Position numbers and translations under genes: made by a program
Assembly (NCBI GenBank): GCA_024225395.1
Contig: JAAEMR010000157.1
Location: 1 to 36,562 of the forward strand
Reading direction: 5' to 3'
DNA from: Gammaproteobacteria bacterium
GTDB lineage: Bacteria > Pseudomonadota > Gammaproteobacteria > GCA-001735895
Length of the DNA: 36,562 nt
Notes under the pieces: generated by a model
The model's input: the letters and a program-made list of their open reading frames with translations, nothing else
Told to the model about the DNA's origin: nothing
Database searches by the model: none
In this document: positions 1 through 8,421 of the stretch, in pieces
How positions within the stretch are numbered: the first letter of the stretch is position 1
Layout: each line of letters opens with the position of its first letter

Positions 1-119
1 CGCTTGCTGTTTTCTTAGTCTGACGGGTAGCAGCTCGCTAAATCAAAGATCAGAATAAACATGTAGAGCCAATGGCAGAGGACTGGCGGACGGGGGTTCG
101 ATTCCCCCCGTCTCCACCA
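1..119 (+). ncRNA. ssrA: tmRNA (3' portion, truncated by window start)
   Basis: This is the 3' part of transfer-messenger RNA, which rescues stalled ribosomes with SmpB. The last bases form the tRNA-like acceptor arm: a GGACGGGGG strand, the T-loop TTCGATTCC, the complementary CCCCCGTCTCC strand and an encoded CCA at 117-119. The 5' half and the tag reading frame lie outside the window. A perfect intrinsic terminator follows eight bases later, so the 3' end is well placed. A tRNA gene ending is the alternative, but upstream of the T-arm there is no anticodon-arm cloverleaf, and the upstream bases look like a tmRNA pseudoknot region. Fairly sure. Confidence 0.82.
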
Positions 120-126
120 ATATACA

Positions 127-158
127 GCCTTAACTAACTGATAGTTAAGGCTTTTTTA
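127..158 (+). terminator. Rho-independent terminator of the tmRNA gene
   Basis: A perfect 10-bp stem (GCCTTAACTA at 127-136 pairing with TAGTTAAGGC at 142-151) with a five-base loop is followed directly by six T. It sits just after the tmRNA CCA end on the same strand. Confidence 0.9.
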
Positions 159-360
159 TTTCTAATTCTTTTTTATATACGCTTCTATATACACCAGAGA
201 GTGAAAAAGCATATCTGTCGGTGTACGGCTCTATTGATACAGGAATATGATAACTTTCATCTTTTTCATATTCTATATCGGCAAAGTCCAATTTTCGTTG
301 TATGTTGTTTAACAGTTTAAAGAAAGCTGACTGGCTTTTTTTATTATTCCAGACTGTCAT
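145..360 (-). CDS. Doubtful small ORF, unknown protein (71 aa)
   Basis: An ATG-started ORF of 71 codons with a mixed composition that could be a real small protein. No domain, signal peptide or membrane segment is visible. Its stop codon lies inside the tmRNA terminator hairpin, so the last codons are shared with that structure. The stretch upstream of the ATG has only a weak purine motif. It follows another small ORF on the same strand 78 bp away, as expected of a pair of accessory genes next to a tmRNA gene, a common integration site. I do not recognise it; it may equally be non-coding. Confidence 0.3.
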   Translation of the reverse strand: MTVWNNKKSQSAFFKLLNNIQRKLDFADIEYEKDESYHIPVSIEPYTDRYAFSLSGVYRSVYKKELEIKKP

Positions 361-438
361 TCGTTTTGACCACCGGGTTGGGTAGAGGTAAGATTTTTCG
401 ATTTGCCATTCTAGATTTTGTACATATCGTAGGCTGGA

Positions 439-648
439 TCAATAATCGTCAACATCACAACCACCAAGGTCTTGAAATTTTCCATCCCGATCATCGTAAG
501 GCCCCAATAGATTGATACACTCTCCATCGTCCTCGATGTATGCCTCGAATGAAAGTCCTTTACCATCTGTCAACCGGCGTGAAGAACTTTCCACCCAACT
601 GCGCCCAAAAGCTTCTACTATTAAACAGTTATGTTTTGACTTTTTCAC
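439..648 (-). CDS. Small acidic hypothetical protein (69 aa, GTG start)
   Basis: A GTG-started 69-codon ORF whose C-terminal half is strongly acidic (DDGE, DDRDGK, DVDDY). No known domain or membrane segment is seen. There is no convincing ribosome-binding site before the GTG. It lies in the short accessory-looking stretch between the tmRNA and the collagen-like gene. The composition is more protein-like than a random shadow ORF and nothing overlaps it on the other strand, so I list it at low confidence. Confidence 0.35.
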   Translation of the reverse strand: MKKSKHNCLIVEAFGRSWVESSSRRLTDGKGLSFEAYIEDDGECINLLGPYDDRDGKFQDLGGCDVDDY

Positions 649-885
649 TGTATAAAATTGTATGAGCCTTTACCTGTCACAGGCAGATGCAATACAAATC
701 AGTAAATATCCATCATCCTGAATTCTACAATATATGGTAAATTATGGATGCTGGTTTACAAGATGGGTTTTGACCTGGTAAGCAAAGTGGAATCATCTAA
801 TGTAGAATCAATGGCTAAAAAAAAGTTACTCAAGAGTTTCTTCTAATAGAAGAAAAGACCGCAAATATTAAGAGGATAATGAAAA

Positions 886-1596
886 ATGGCTTCAAAAAAA
901 TCTAAGCATGCAGAGGATAAGGAGATTGATGAACTGAAGGAGTTACTGCAACAACTTTCAGAAAAGGTAAGCTCCCTGGAACTGAAGCTCAGTAGCATGG
1001 AGTTAGAGCCTGGTCCTCAGGGTATACCGGGGCCCGCTGGACCAACCGGGCGCGCTGGCTCTCAAGGAAAAAAAGGTGAGACTGGATCGCAGGGAGAAAT
1101 GGGGTTAACCGGAGTCCAGGGGCAAAAAGGTGAAACCGGACCACAGGGTAAAACAGGGGCACAGGGAAAAACGGGGTTAACCGGAGTTCAGGGGCAAAAA
1201 GGTGAAACCGGACCACAGGGTAAAACTGGTCCACAGGGAGCAAAAGGTGACCCGGGAGGTCCAGTTGGACCACAGGGACCGATTGGCTCCAGAGGACTTA
1301 CAGGAAGTGATGGTAAAACTGGTGCAGCAGGCATACAGGGAATACAGGGGGAAAAAGGGATTCAGGGTGAACCTGGCCCACAGGGACCATTTGGACCCCA
1401 GGGTGAACCTGGCCCGGCAGGACCTATGGGGCCTCAGGGACCTATGGGTATGAATGCTACTCCTGTTGACTCAGGTGAGCCTGAAACTGGACCAACCAAG
1501 GAGAAAGCAAACAAGAAAGGTGATTCCTCTAGTGCTGTAAAGCCTGCTTCATCCAGAGCTAAGCCGGTGAAGTCGACCCGGTCAGTAAAGTCTTAA
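886..1596 (+). CDS. Collagen-like Gly-X-Y repeat protein
   Basis: A 236-residue protein in three parts. Residues ~1-40 are charged and heptad-like (DELKELLQQLSEKVSSLELK) and probably form a trimerising coiled coil. Residues ~43-190 are a nearly unbroken Gly-X-Y collagen domain rich in GPQG, GETG and GKTG triplets. The last ~45 residues are a Lys/Ser/Pro/Ala-rich basic tail. No signal peptide, lipobox or LPXTG anchor is visible, which is unusual because most bacterial collagen-like proteins are exported. The start is supported by an AGAGGA ribosome site a short distance upstream. The collagen part contains a recent 72-bp duplication. Role unknown; a structural or surface or spore-coat-like function is not supported by neighbours. 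Confidence 0.85.
   Translation: MASKKSKHAEDKEIDELKELLQQLSEKVSSLELKLSSMELEPGPQGIPGPAGPTGRAGSQGKKGETGSQGEMGLTGVQGQKGETGPQGKTGAQGKTGLTGVQGQKGETGPQGKTGPQGAKGDPGGPVGPQGPIGSRGLTGSDGKTGAAGIQGIQGEKGIQGEPGPQGPFGPQGEPGPAGPMGPQGPMGMNATPVDSGEPETGPTKEKANKKGDSSSAVKPASSRAKPVKSTRSVKS
1101..1227 (+). repeat. 72-bp tandem duplication inside the collagen domain
   Basis: The stretch beginning GGGGTTAACCGGAGT at 1101 recurs at 1173 with almost no change over about 55 bases, giving a 72-bp period (24 residues, eight Gly-X-Y triplets). The near identity at silent positions points to recent slippage or unequal exchange. Confidence 0.85.
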
Positions 1597-1654
1597 GCCA
1601 GCATTAATCCACATTGGTTTTATTCTCTCTTTCAGCAGCACGAAGTAGATAAGA

Positions 1655-1709
1655 TACTGGATCAGACCAGTAACCTGATACAGGTAATCTCTGCAGCGAG
1701 ATTGCCTGT
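1655..1709 (+). terminator. Two consecutive hairpins after the collagen-like gene
   Basis: TACTGG/CCAGTA (1655-1660 and 1667-1672) is followed by a stronger stem: ACAGGTAATCTC at 1680-1691 with GAGATTGCCTGT at 1698-1709. That stem is 12 bp with one G-U pair and a six-base loop. A short T stretch (ATTTTA) comes six bases after the second stem, so it may act as a weak terminator for the collagen-like gene. The loose T-run makes this a moderate call. Confidence 0.45.
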
Positions 1710-1729
1710 ACCTGATTTTAACTGGAGCA

Positions 1730-1897
1730 GATCTGACTAACCTCAATGGCGATACATTGGGTACGGTCGATGTTGCTGCTTTTGCTGCTGGAGATTCGGC
1801 TTCTGGTTGTCGTCAAATGACTGGTAATGTGTGGCGTACTTACTATGGTCCCGATAGAAATGATGTATTTGGCGGGTTTAGAACCTGTCGAGTATGA
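1730..1897 (+). pseudogene. Remnant of an EgtB/SenA-like FGE-sulfatase domain protein
   Basis: One open frame of 55 codons carries pieces typical of the C-terminal formylglycine-generating-enzyme-like domain of EgtB-family iron sulfoxide/selenoneine synthases: LTNLNGDTLGTVDVAAF, AAGDSASGCRQMTGNVW and then YYGPDRNDVFGGFRTC. In intact members several dozen residues separate GNVWEW from the YTPDR-VFAGFRTC end; here they are fused, so an internal deletion has occurred. No start codon or N-terminal DinB part is present. Family-level recognition is from memory of the GCRQMIGNVWEW and DRNDVFAGFRTC motifs. It is a decayed gene, not a functional enzyme. Confidence 0.65.
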
Positions 1898-1908
1898 AGG
1901 AGCACTAA

Positions 1909-2010
1909 ATGGCGCAAAAATTTCAATTTACGGGTCTTAATCGCACACTTAATCGGATCAGGCCTTACATTTCACATAACTTTTCATTAATAAACGACTG
2001 CTGCTGTTAA
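1909..2010 (+). CDS. Small ORF after the EgtB-like remnant (33 aa)
   Basis: An ATG with a good ribosome-binding site (AAGGAG) begins 11 bases after the remnant's stop and reads MAQKFQFTGLNRTLNRIR to a stop, ending in three cysteines. The spacing suggests it was the second gene of the same operon, now cut short. No family is recognised. It may be only the 5' end of a lost gene. Confidence 0.3.
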   Translation: MAQKFQFTGLNRTLNRIRPYISHNFSLINDCCC

Positions 2011-2551
2011 GGGTTGTCACGATATTCGTGCGTGTCACCTAATCACCTGTAGATTAATTCTATGAGAGCAAAGATTAATAAAAACCAAATTGCGGCTTTG
2101 AGATGATTTTTGAAATTATTACCACACGCATACCTTTTCCAGGACCGGTAAAAACGCTTTCCGGTCCTTGTCTACTGCATAAAATTTTTACCGTTTATTA
2201 CCTCTTGAAGTGATATGATTAAGCCTCTGGCAAATTCCAGTCTCAAGGGCCTGGCCATTGTCTAATACACCGAAAAAGATGAGTAGCTTGAAACTATCAG
2301 GTTGGCAGTCATAACACAAAGACCTGACGCTATTACCCTGACCCTAACACTTAACAGGCGAAAAACAGTATCCGCGATTATCCGTGATAGACTGAGATTA
2401 TTTGATTCAATCCACCTGTTTGAAAAATTAGCCATTAACTTGACATTGCCCCATCCGGGACTACAGTGATGAAATCTGAAAGTTGCAATATACTTAATAA
2501 TTTATAAGGCTGCTTCTGGCTATACCAATAACGCTACCCTGGGAGGTAACC
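2011..2551. other. Gene-free stretch before glgC
   Basis: No credible ORF. It contains one inverted repeat, AGGACCGG at 2141-2148 and CCGGTCCT at 2161-2168 with a 12-base loop, without a T-run on either strand. The last part holds the glgC ribosome site GGGAGG. No conserved promoter pair could be assigned with confidence. Confidence 0.5.
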
Positions 2552-3847
2552 ATGGAAAATAATAATCAACAAAATGGTCAAAATCAAAACTCTGAAAGGA
2601 GTCCTCACAGCATTAGACTATTAACAAAGAATACGCTGGCACTGGTGTTGGCTGGTGGCAGAGGTTCAAGACTTTATGAATTAACCGATTGGCGAGCCAA
2701 GCCGGCACTCTATTTTGGAGGTAAATTCCGCATAATAGACTGGCCACTGTCAAACTGCATTAACTCTGGAATAAGGCGCATCGCTGTTCTTACTCAATAC
2801 AAGGCACACTCCCTGATCAGACATCTCGTCCATGGCTGGAGCATGTTTAAGAAAGAACTGGGCGAATACGTTGAAATTTACCCTGCTTCACAACGCTCTT
2901 CAGGAGAATGGTATCAGGGTACAGCCGATGCTGTTTATCAAAACCTCGATATTATCCGGGCAGAGCAACCAGAGTATGTACTAATACTTTCCGGAGACCA
3001 TATTTATAAGATGGACTATGGTGAGATGTTGCGTGATCATGTTACGCGAGATTCTGATATGACCGTTTGCTGTCTCGAAGTCCCCATCGAAGAGGCTGCA
3101 GGGTCGTTTGGCGTTATGGTCGTTGATGAAGAACTTCGCATTTCAGGTTTTCAAGAAAAACCAGCCCATCCAACCCCTATTCCCGGTGAAGAAAACCTGA
3201 CCCTGGCTTCCATGGGCAATTATCTTTTCAAAACTGAATTTCTGTTTGATGTGCTTGAGGAAGATGCCAATGACCCCGGTTCCTCGCATGACTTTGGTAA
3301 TGATATTATTCCTAAAATCATTAATAAGCATAACGTATTTGCTTTCCCATTCCGTGACCCAAACACGAAAAAAAGAGCTTACTGGAGAGATGTTGGAACC
3401 CTGGATTCTTTCTGGGAAGCAAATATGGAATTGATATCAACAGATCCTGAATTGGACCTATATGACCCTAAATGGCCAACATGGACCTACCAGCCACAGT
3501 TACCTCCCGCTAAGTTTGTTCATAATCATGATAATCGTCGAGGCATAGCAATTGACTCTACAATCTCTGGAGGCTGTATCGTTTCAGGTAGCACTATCCT
3601 CAACTCATTATTGTTTTCCAATGTCAGGATTCACTCCTATTCACATATCGAACAATCCGTATTGTTGCCCGATGTTATAGTTCACCAGAACTGCAAGATT
3701 CGTCGTGCAATTATTGACCGGAGCTGTGAAATTCCCCACGGTACTGTAATCGGTCATGACATTGAACAGGATAAGGCTAATGGGTTCCGGGTGACAGAGA
3801 AAGGGCTGGTCCTGGTGACACGAGAAATGCTGGGACAGCGACCATGA
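2552..3847 (+). CDS. glgC: Glucose-1-phosphate adenylyltransferase (ADP-glucose pyrophosphorylase)
   Basis: Makes ADP-glucose from ATP and glucose-1-phosphate, the committed step of bacterial glycogen synthesis, in the cytoplasm. The 431 residues match the usual ~420-430. The N-terminal nucleotidyltransferase domain shows [13 protein letters not shown], the WRAKPA substrate motif, the [11 protein letters not shown] segment, GTADAV, the [10 protein letters not shown] metal-site motif and FQEKP. The C-terminal part (from ~residue 320) is the left-handed beta-helix regulatory domain ([38 protein letters not shown]). The start is fixed by a strong GGGAGG seven bases upstream. It stands alone: no glgA, glgB or glgP is adjacent. 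Confidence 0.96.
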   Translation: MENNNQQNGQNQNSERSPHSIRLLTKNTLALVLAGGRGSRLYELTDWRAKPALYFGGKFRIIDWPLSNCINSGIRRIAVLTQYKAHSLIRHLVHGWSMFKKELGEYVEIYPASQRSSGEWYQGTADAVYQNLDIIRAEQPEYVLILSGDHIYKMDYGEMLRDHVTRDSDMTVCCLEVPIEEAAGSFGVMVVDEELRISGFQEKPAHPTPIPGEENLTLASMGNYLFKTEFLFDVLEEDANDPGSSHDFGNDIIPKIINKHNVFAFPFRDPNTKKRAYWRDVGTLDSFWEANMELISTDPELDLYDPKWPTWTYQPQLPPAKFVHNHDNRRGIAIDSTISGGCIVSGSTILNSLLFSNVRIHSYSHIEQSVLLPDVIVHQNCKIRRAIIDRSCEIPHGTVIGHDIEQDKANGFRVTEKGLVLVTREMLGQRP

Positions 3848-4361
3848 TCAACCGATGACAGGTGCTTTAAAAGCCAGTCATTTGTGGTCTCTAAACCCTT
3901 CGGCTTTAGGCAAAAACTATCATCCCTGAATCTGTTATTCCGTTATTATTTTTGAGAAAATTTAAGCGGGAACCTTGTGATCCATAGCACAAGACCCGGG
4001 GGTTCTTTTCCTGCACTGTTAAAAAGTATAAGAGGAGTAAAAGACCTGTCTGCGAAATCAATCTGCGAAATCAAATCCAGAATGAGCCCCTTTCCCTGTT
4101 TTTTACTGTAATATCTGGAAAATTGTCCAACGTTTATGCGGGCAGTTGATAACTTGCAATTAAAAGTCACCAAATGCTCAAAGAAGTATCAGATAAATAA
4201 TAATCAATATTTGTAAATTAGCTTATTGATTATGTTGCGGTTACCTTTTTAGCTACTACAATATGTATTCTGATTTAACCTCTCGACTTTTCGTCCCCGT
4301 GGTTTAAAAAATCTAACGAGTTTTTTTATTTATTAGCCTGTCAACACAGGCAGACTAGATC
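3848..4361. other. Gene-free stretch between glgC and a membrane-protein gene
   Basis: An imperfect hairpin (TGACAGGTGCTTT / AAAAGCCAGTCA, 3856-3880) followed by only three T may end glgC transcription weakly. A 75-codon minus-strand frame occurs inside but has no ribosome site and no protein-like features. The last 150 bases are A+T-rich and presumably hold the promoter of the next gene. Confidence 0.45.
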
Positions 4362-5132
4362 ATGCATCAGCTAAACACACGTTTTAAGGAAGCCCTCATT
4401 AGAGGAGCAATCTGGGCTTTCATCGGATTCCTGTATGGAATTTTATTCATTTTGTTTTTTAGTATGAGCAACCATCTGTCACTACCGCTTAACCCCTTAA
4501 TTGTGGCAGGTACCCTGGCTGGAACTATTGCCGCTCTGATCTATAGTAGTATGAGCCTGGCGGTAATTGTATCCATGGTTTCTTCCGTCACCAGCTTAAT
4601 CCTGGTAGTCTCTAGCCATAATCATATAAACCTGGTTACTATGACTATTACTACTGCCATAGTAGGTGCAGTAACCGGCGCAGTGTATGGATTAAAAGCT
4701 AAACAATCCCGCATCTTCAGGGCCGATGCCAAAACCCTCACAGGTATTTTTTCCGGTGCAATTGTGTCTCTTTTCTTTGTCCTGTTAAGCATTATTCTAC
4801 CTGACATTTCACTGGAGTTTACTGTCGCTACATTATGTCTTTTTACCGGTATACTATATGTAACTTTCGTACCAACCTTTGTTAAGCATTTTTCTGGCCT
4901 GTTGCCTCCAATGGCCGATGGTGCAATGGTTGGTGCTGGTACAAGTGCCTTTATCGCATTAATTTTTTTCTTCATGACAAGTGGTGTCACACCGGAAACT
5001 GCAGGAAGTTTGCAACCACTTATGGATCAGGTTCGTATGACAATTCTGCAAACTGCATTTGGTGGAATGATGGGGGGCGGTTTAGCCGGTTTTCTATCAG
5101 GTTTTATGTTAACCAAATGGCAGGATCTGTAA
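4362..5132 (+). CDS. Multi-spanning inner-membrane protein of unknown function
   Basis: A 256-residue integral membrane protein with about seven hydrophobic segments (roughly residues 14-36, 45-62, 64-84, 92-110, 125-147, 152-170, 190-210, plus a Gly-rich C-terminal helix at 230-250). Several helices carry small-residue packing motifs such as GAVTGAVYG and GGMMGGGLAGFLSGF, which suggests tight helix association or a channel-like core. No transporter or enzyme signature is recognised. There is no strong ribosome site before the ATG, and it stands alone between two gene-free stretches. Function unknown. Confidence 0.75.
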   Translation: MHQLNTRFKEALIRGAIWAFIGFLYGILFILFFSMSNHLSLPLNPLIVAGTLAGTIAALIYSSMSLAVIVSMVSSVTSLILVVSSHNHINLVTMTITTAIVGAVTGAVYGLKAKQSRIFRADAKTLTGIFSGAIVSLFFVLLSIILPDISLEFTVATLCLFTGILYVTFVPTFVKHFSGLLPPMADGAMVGAGTSAFIALIFFFMTSGVTPETAGSLQPLMDQVRMTILQTAFGGMMGGGLAGFLSGFMLTKWQDL

Positions 5133-6068
5133 AAGCAACCATTGCTGATTTTAAAGCATAACACTCCAGCTTAATCCTTTGAAAAACACGGTTTCATTTC
5201 ACTGATAACAGAGTTATTCATGTTCTGTTTAATATAATTGTTAGAATGCGGTGTGAGTAAAAATGTCTTTTTTTTGAAGTTAATCAAAAAAGTCTGGAAC
5301 AGCGTTATCATCAAGTTCTGATAAAATACCAGTTATTTTTGCGAAAGTTGATATCGATAAGAATACCTAACTGCGAAAACAGCACATAATTGAAAACATG
5401 CCCACTATGATGGAGTTGCATGGATTAGCACAGGATATACGGCGTATACTGGCGAATCTCCTGACAGAATAATATCAATAACAGGGTAATCACTTTTACT
5501 TAACGCTGATCACGCTTCAACCATTTTACCTGATATTCTTAAAACAATGACTTGTTAGAATAGTTGAATTGTATTGAATATTGATCCAGTTCTCTCACTA
5601 TCAATCATTACTAATTTCCATAATGGAACTGTCAAGTTAACCAAATTAGATTAAAAACTACATCCATGTAGCATGTGTCACCCGGTGTAACTCAACTCTG
5701 CACTTGTTGATAAATCGGGCATCATCTGGGCCGAATTTATTACAGCAGTTGCGATTGAACCCTTAACAAACAACAATTCCGCGCTCAGCCAGAATGTTCT
5801 CAACATCACGAAAGCTGAGACAAAACCCGGGAAATAGCAACATCGCATGACTGATGATCTCGGCAGCAAAACGGTATCCAAGGTAAGCTAAACAGGTATT
5901 ATTCTTTCTATCGGTCTGACCGATTAGCCCTTAACTTGACCGTACCGTTTTATCCATAGCGGACTTTACACTCGAATATGTATAATTATTCCAGGTTGAA
6001 TATTGGATGAAAAAAGTCCCTTCACTTTTGATTGACGATTTAATTCATAATTTTGTCTAATATTCAGG
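5133..6068. other. Long gene-poor stretch
   Basis: No gene can be supported over about 930 bases. One frame around 5680-5830 reads in a protein-like way (NSALVDKSGIIWAEFITAV, then a stop) but has no start, no ribosome site and no recognised family; it could be a decayed gene. A 24-codon ATG frame at 5398 has nothing else in its favour. A small hairpin at 6012-6029 (AAAAGT/ACTTTT) lies just beyond the stop of the minus-strand gene at 6069 and might help terminate it. Confidence 0.4.
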
Positions 6069-7064
6069 TTAAATTGATGATCGCAATGCCAGTTGGCCTG
6101 GAAATGGATCCAGATAATATTGCTGGTTGATATAAGGCTGCGGGTGGACACGCAAATGGTGCCGCAACAATGTTATCGGTGTAATAAGCGGTAGTTCGTT
6201 GTGTCGATAGGATTCGAATACTGACAGTAACTCCTGTTTGTCATCATGACTTAAGGCTTCTTTTAAATACCCCATAATATGTTGCATCACATTCACCTGA
6301 CGACCTGGACGCGAGCGCATAGCCATCACAAGCATAAAACGGCTGATATAAGCCTGACGTTGTTCCCTTAAATTGATACGTGTCGTTTGTGCCACCAGTC
6401 GTCCGAGTTCCTGGTAATAACTGCTGCCACGACCCATCAGCATCAGTTTATGACGCGAGTGAAACTCGATCAGTCCCTTTACATTAGTGTCCGGGGTCTC
6501 AATATTTTTCCAGCGTTGATAAGCAAATATTCGTTCGAAGAAATTTTCACGGATGGAGTTATCATTCAAACGCCCTTCTTCCTCGACTGGCACCAACGGA
6601 AAATGCTGCATGAATGTTTTAGCGAAAAGCCCGGTTGCATCCCGGTTACGGTAACCATCATCATTGATCACTACCGGCACGCGAAATGCTCCGCAGCTGG
6701 GTGAATCTTTCTTGAAAATAAAACCATCCAGATCACTCAGGCTGTGCATTTTCTGTTCAGCATAACTCATCATTTGTCCGGTGATATCATTGAAAGGCGT
6801 TTTATTCACTAGCAGACGTATCTCTTCTCCTTGCTGGCGCAACTGCATTGCTGGACGCGGAGTGGGCAAACCGCATTCTTTTTCGGGACATACAGATTTT
6901 AAATGGACAAATTTTGACAGCGAATCAACAATCAGTTTGTTGTTCTTGTGCCCTCCATCAAAACGAACCTCTTTTCCCAACAGGCAGGCACTCACCCCAA
7001 TCTGGGGTTTTGGCAGCTTATACTCATCAGGCTGTTTAAGATTTAAAGAATCTAAGGTACTCAT
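6069..7064 (-). CDS. DUF523-DUF1722 protein (YbgA-like)
   Basis: A 331-residue two-domain protein. Residues ~20-165 are DUF523, with the cysteine motifs IGVSACLLGKEVRFDGGHK, CPEKECGLPTPR and KKDSPSCG. Residues ~190-310 are DUF1722 (FHSRHKLMLMGRGSSYYQELG). The N-terminal cysteines suggest a metal or iron-sulfur site, but the reaction is not established. The ATG is one base after the hemH stop, and its ribosome site (GCAGGAG) lies inside the hemH end, so the two are co-transcribed. In enterobacteria and pseudomonads the homologue YbgA is typically adjacent to photolyase and light-response genes, which agrees with the LitR-type element upstream of hemH. Confidence 0.9.
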   Translation of the reverse strand: MSTLDSLNLKQPDEYKLPKPQIGVSACLLGKEVRFDGGHKNNKLIVDSLSKFVHLKSVCPEKECGLPTPRPAMQLRQQGEEIRLLVNKTPFNDITGQMMSYAEQKMHSLSDLDGFIFKKDSPSCGAFRVPVVINDDGYRNRDATGLFAKTFMQHFPLVPVEEEGRLNDNSIRENFFERIFAYQRWKNIETPDTNVKGLIEFHSRHKLMLMGRGSSYYQELGRLVAQTTRINLREQRQAYISRFMLVMAMRSRPGRQVNVMQHIMGYLKEALSHDDKQELLSVFESYRHNELPLITPITLLRHHLRVHPQPYINQQYYLDPFPGQLALRSSI

Positions 7065-7065
7065 A

Positions 7066-8193
7066 TCAGTTTGCTCCTGCGGCTATCGCCAAATCGCGGC
7101 TTAGGGTTGATTGTTGTTGCATGATATTTGTTTCAACAGGCTGTTCCAGTTCGGGCCAGCCCGAAGCCTGGCGTAGTACACGTGCCAGCATTAATTCAAC
7201 GTGCGCCGTGGATGCATTTAAAGCCGGGACATAATCAAATTTTTCGCCACCCGCAGCCAGAAATTCTTCACGACCTTCATTGGCGATTTCGTCCAGGGTT
7301 TCCAGACAGTCGATAGCAAAACCAGGACACACCACGGTCAAATGTCTAACCCCTTCAGCAGCCATTTCTACCCAACGTTCCGCGGCATAAGGTTTTAACC
7401 ATTCTGCTGAACCAAAGCGAGACTGAAATACCATTTCCCATTGATCTTCATCCAGCTCCAGTTCAACTGCGAGCAGGCGTGCGGTTTTGTGGCATTGACA
7501 ATAATATGGATCGCCTGCGAGCAAAGTGGCTTTCGGCATACCATGAAATGAAATCAGCAGGCGTTCGCTCTGTCCTTTTTCGAGCCAGTGGCTGCGTACC
7601 GACTGGGCAACGCTAGAGATATACTGAGGATCATCATGATACGCACCCATCAAGCGCAATTCGGGTACCCAGCGCCACTGTAATAAATTTTTTAATACTC
7701 CATCGGACACGCTGCCAGAAGTTGCCCCCGAATATTGAGGGTACAAAGGTAACACGATGATGCGTTGTGCCCCGGCCGACTGCAAGGTTTCCATGCCCTG
7801 CCTGATAGTTGGATTGCCATAACGCATCGCCAGCACGGTAGTGCATGAATCACCTAATTTCTCGGTTAAACGTTCAGACAACTGATCGGTCAAATCGGCA
7901 GAACCTGCCATCAAAGGTGACCCCTGATCACTCCACACACGTTGATACGCTTTGGCAGATTTTGCCGGGCGCACACGTAATATGATGCCATGCAGAATCA
8001 TCTTCCACAGCAGTCGGGGGATTTCGACAACGCGGGTATCTGATAAAAACTCGGCCAGATAACGCCTGACTGCTTTGGGAGTTGGCTCGTCGGGTGTGCC
8101 CAGGTTCACAACCAGGACACCCAGAGTGGCTCTGGTACCATGACTGTAGTTAGTCTGCCCGCGTACTTTGATACCTGAGAAAATATTGTTCAT
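7066..8193 (-). CDS. hemH: Ferrochelatase
   Basis: Inserts ferrous iron into protoporphyrin IX, the last step of haem synthesis. The 375-residue form shows GVLVVNLGTPDEP at the N-terminus, FLSDTRVVEIPR, the conserved catalytic-histidine motif LISFHGMP (His ~217), and CPGFAIDCLETLDEI near the end. I use the ATG at 8193, because AGGGTG sits at ribosome-site distance, rather than a GTG three codons earlier. The C-terminus (last ~35 residues) is an extra poorly conserved tail. It is followed immediately by the DUF523-DUF1722 gene and diverges from the CbiX-type gene across a paired TTGTACA element, suggesting joint LitR-type control. Confidence 0.95.
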   Translation of the reverse strand: MNNIFSGIKVRGQTNYSHGTRATLGVLVVNLGTPDEPTPKAVRRYLAEFLSDTRVVEIPRLLWKMILHGIILRVRPAKSAKAYQRVWSDQGSPLMAGSADLTDQLSERLTEKLGDSCTTVLAMRYGNPTIRQGMETLQSAGAQRIIVLPLYPQYSGATSGSVSDGVLKNLLQWRWVPELRLMGAYHDDPQYISSVAQSVRSHWLEKGQSERLLISFHGMPKATLLAGDPYYCQCHKTARLLAVELELDEDQWEMVFQSRFGSAEWLKPYAAERWVEMAAEGVRHLTVVCPGFAIDCLETLDEIANEGREEFLAAGGEKFDYVPALNASTAHVELMLARVLRQASGWPELEQPVETNIMQQQSTLSRDLAIAAGAN

Positions 8194-8300
8194 CTTCTTC
8201 ACCCTAAACTAGATTATTGATAAATAAATATGTAAACCTGTTTCCAGGCCATGAGGCATCAAACTGACGTTGATCCCTGAAAATATATTAGACTCAATTC

Positions 8301-8328
8301 TTGTACATGTCAATTTTTCTTGTACAAT
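8301..8328 (+). promoter_or_regulatory. Paired TTGTACA element with embedded promoter, hemH/cbiX divergent region
   Basis: TTGTACA at 8301-8307 and again at 8320-8326, separated by 12 bases. The first copy gives a -35 (TTGTAC) and the second, extended by AT, gives a -10 (TACAAT at 8323-8328) with a 16-base spacer in the direction of the CbiX-type gene. The same arrangement, with identical 12-base gap, precedes the MerR-B12 regulator gene at 29053. The likely binder is that regulator; this is inference from the shared sequence and from known LitR/CarH biology. Confidence 0.75.
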
Positions 8329-8421
8329 ACTTTTTTGAAAACGAATGCGATACCGGGATAGAGAGTGCTACTATTTAGCATCTGTCTAACTTCCCTGCCC
8401 TTTTCTGGAGAAATAAAACTT

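Noticed and set aside
1-660. Genomic island integrated at the tmRNA gene
   Set aside because: No integrase is seen and no second copy of the tmRNA 3' end was noticed in the window; two small doubtful ORFs are not enough.
989-1273. Minus-strand 94-codon ORF inside the collagen-like gene
   Set aside because: It is the antisense of the Gly-X-Y repeats; its own repeats (FYPVVRFHLFAP) mirror the collagen codons, and it has no ribosome site.
1972-1988. TTCAC and TTCAT near the EgtB-like remnant
   Set aside because: Spacing is 12, not 11, there is no third unit, and the bases lie inside a short ORF.
3946-4173. Minus-strand 75-codon ORF between glgC and the membrane protein
   Set aside because: No ribosome site, no domain or clear protein-like composition, and it lies in A+T-rich spacer.
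5678-5881. Minus-strand 67-codon ORF
   Set aside because: The opposite strand has a more protein-like patch, neither has a start with a ribosome site, and no family is recognised.
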